Shown here piece by piece: positions 5,727 through 7,008 of a DNA stretch of 7,008 nucleotides. The notes beneath the pieces were generated by a model. That model was not told the DNA's origin and searched no databases. It saw nothing but the letters and a program-made list of their open reading frames with translations. This DNA is from DATKEK01 sp035512195 (GTDB lineage Bacteria > Pseudomonadota > Gammaproteobacteria > Burkholderiales > Eutrophovitaceae). Each line of letters begins with the position of its first letter. Within the stretch, counting starts at the first letter, position 1. The stretch is from contig DATKEK010000367.1 of the NCBI GenBank assembly GCA_035512195.1, positions 1-7,008 on the forward strand, in the 5' to 3' direction. The translations under genes and the position numbers were made by a program.

Positions 5727-5999
5727 TTACGAGCGACCCAGCACTTCGCTCACGCCCGCCAGCGTCGCCGACAGCGTGCTTTTACCGGAGAAGCCCTTCG
5801 CTTGCACGAAGTTCGAGCCGCGGCCCTGCACGTTGGCGACTTCGATGTTGCCGCCGACGCTGGGCACTTCGATGCGCGTGCCTTCGGTCGCAGCGCCGTT
5901 ACGGCCGGCGGTTTCCACCGGCAGCATGTCGCGCGCCTGGGCGGCGCCGGCAGCGGTTGCGATCCTGGTTGCAAGAACGATCGATTTCAGGTGTTTCAT
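5727..5999 (-). CDS. Hypothetical small exported protein, 90 aa
   Basis: Not a family I recognise. The protein opens with MKHLK, a moderately hydrophobic stretch and an A-x-A cleavage pattern (AAQA before RDM, about residue 22), so a Sec signal peptide is likely, leaving a mature product of about 68 residues. An arginine at residue 12 interrupts the hydrophobic core, which makes the signal weak. The mature part is rich in Gly, Ser, Val and Asn (IEVPSVGGNIEVANVQGRG) and probably forms beta strands; it has no cysteine and no membrane segment. Start ATG 5999 is backed by an AAAGGAG site (minus strand, complement of 6007-6013) seven bases upstream. The gene begins 45 nt after the stop of the TPR gene and ends just before a strong terminator, so the two are probably co-transcribed, or the gene has its own unseen promoter. 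Periplasmic location is inference. Confidence 0.7.
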   Translation of the reverse strand: MKHLKSIVLATRIATAAGAAQARDMLPVETAGRNGAATEGTRIEVPSVGGNIEVANVQGRGSNFVQAKGFSGKSTLSATLAGVSEVLGRS

Positions 6000-6006
6000 G
6001 GTGTTG

Positions 6007-6013
6007 CTCCTTT
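6007..6013 (-). promoter_or_regulatory. Ribosome binding site of the 90-aa exported protein
   Basis: On the minus strand AAAGGAG lies seven bases before ATG 5999. It is the clearest minus-strand ribosome site in the window and supports the reality and start of the short gene. I found no convincing -10/-35 pair in the 45-nt gap. Confidence 0.7.
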
Positions 6014-6044
6014 CGTATAGAGGGTTAAGAAGTAAGGGTGATGC

Positions 6045-7008
6045 TCATGCAGCAGCACGCATCGCTGCGGGCTGCGGTGCTCTTTGCGCCTTGAGGATCT
6101 CCGCCTCGCGCTGCGCCGATTCCGTGCGGATCGGATGTCCGAGCAGCTTCTCGGCGCGGGCGATCGTGCGCCAGTTGAACGGACTCACGGGCTTCAGACT
6201 GGTGCGCTCGGCGGCGAGCGCGCGGGCGAGTTTGCCGCGTCGTGCGCGCATCGCCGCTTCGATCAGGGTCAGGCCGACGATGTCGCGCTGCGCGTGGCTG
6301 CCGCCGAAGCGGCTGGCCACGGGGCGCATGGTTTCGATCAGCGGAATGGCGTTGCGATAGTCGCCGTGCCCGAACGCCTGCAGCGCGCGTACCAGCGGCA
6401 GCCCGGCTTCACGGGTCATCAGCGCATTACTGTCGTTGCCGGCGGGGCGACGCTCCATTGCCGCGATCAGTCGCGCCTGCGCCTGCGGCTGTTCGTCGGC
6501 AACGAAGGCCATCATCGCGTGTGCATCGTTGAATGCGTAGTACGCGTCCTCGGCCATCGGCTCCCAGGCGTCCGCCAGTTCTCTCCAGCGATCGCCCGTG
6601 TCCAGACCGCGCAGGTGCAGCCGCCACAGCAGTGCAGTCGCGTCGACCAGTTCCATCGCGACGGCCGAGCCGGGCCGGCGGATGACCGCGTCGTAGAGCT
6701 GCAGCACGCGCTCGTTCTGCTCGACGTCGAGGTGATGAAGCGCGAGATGCCACCAGTTGTGATAGGCAAAAAAGTTGTCGCGCGACCAGTCCTGCGCGCT
6801 GCCGGTGAGCCACACGATGCCGTCGGACTGGCGCCCCTGCATTTCCATCACGTGCGCGACCGCGTGGATCGCCCACGGATCGCGCGGATTGATGGCCACC
6901 GCCCGACGGCCGAAATCTTCGGCGCGCGCGTAATCGGCGGTTTCTTCCAGGCCGAAGGCATACATGCCGAGCACGTAGCCGTAGCCGGGCAGGTCTTCGG
7001 CCCAGTGT
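6045..7008 (-). CDS. Tetratricopeptide-repeat protein, TTC38 family, 5'-truncated by the window
   Basis: The reading frame runs off the window edge, so only the C-terminal 320 residues are visible; the GTG at 6974 is internal, because family-like sequence (HWAEDLPGYGY) continues to the edge. Alpha-helical repeat protein of the TTC38 type. Counting from the edge, a TPR helix pair spans about 14-57 (YAFGLEE, A-x-A-x-x-x-G-R-R-A, NPRDPWAIHAVAHVMEM), followed by the family signature YHNWWHLALHHLD at 82-94. Further helices run to the C-terminus, with an arginine- and alanine-rich stretch and a low-complexity end. TPR proteins of this group are thought to act as protein-binding scaffolds or accessory factors; no enzymatic role is established to my knowledge. 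The N-terminal 100 or more residues lie outside. Family members are typically over 400 aa, so the gene is probably intact. It is followed by the small exported-protein gene. Confidence 0.88.
   Translation of the reverse strand, partial: HWAEDLPGYGYVLGMYAFGLEETADYARAEDFGRRAVAINPRDPWAIHAVAHVMEMQGRQSDGIVWLTGSAQDWSRDNFFAYHNWWHLALHHLDVEQNERVLQLYDAVIRRPGSAVAMELVDATALLWRLHLRGLDTGDRWRELADAWEPMAEDAYYAFNDAHAMMAFVADEQPQAQARLIAAMERRPAGNDSNALMTREAGLPLVRALQAFGHGDYRNAIPLIETMRPVASRFGGSHAQRDIVGLTLIEAAMRARRGKLARALAAERTSLKPVSPFNWRTIARAEKLLGHPIRTESAQREAEILKAQRAPQPAAMRAAA

Noticed and set aside
5670..6360. Plus-strand frames opposite the exported-protein and TPR genes
   Set aside because: They cross the terminator and antisense coding regions and show no family features.

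Overview
The window is a GC-rich, gene-dense stretch of bacterial chromosome. Base composition, short overlapping gene junctions, GTG starts and the mix of families suggest a proteobacterium, most likely a betaproteobacterium of the Burkholderiales type. That assignment is inference; there is no rRNA or other phylogenetic marker here.

Plus strand, 1-5510: a co-oriented run of seven clear genes plus one possible microprotein. In order these are an amidase-signature hydrolase (its true start may lie before the window), a class I SAM methyltransferase joined to it by a TGATG overlap, a 127-aa STAS/SEC14-like hypothetical, a possible 42-aa single-pass membrane peptide ending in a TAATG overlap, an SMP-30/gluconolactonase-type lactonase, a small cupin, an HpcH/HpaI-type class II aldolase, and a PPC-domain (DUF296) protein overlapping the aldolase by 4 nt. 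The gaps before the lactonase, cupin and aldolase allow internal promoters; the best candidate is a perfect TATAAT before the cupin. The content (amide hydrolysis, lactone opening, retro-aldol cleavage to pyruvate or a related 2-oxoacid, plus a cupin) looks like a peripheral catabolic cluster for an organic acid, sugar acid or amide. The substrate cannot be read from the sequence, and no transporter or regulator is visible.

Convergent gap, 5511-5726: a short CACGAAG tandem repeat, then a strong intrinsic terminator that serves the minus strand.

Minus strand, 7008-5727: a TPR protein of the TTC38 type, cut by the window edge, followed 45 nt downstream by a 90-aa probably exported protein of unknown function, then the terminator.

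No tRNA, rRNA, CRISPR array, transposase or phage gene was seen. I do not see a clear new defence or mobile system. The points most worth a second look are the hidden membrane microprotein built over a dispersed repeat, the repeat family itself (two diverged copies in opposite orientation), and the lactonase-cupin-aldolase-PPC grouping.
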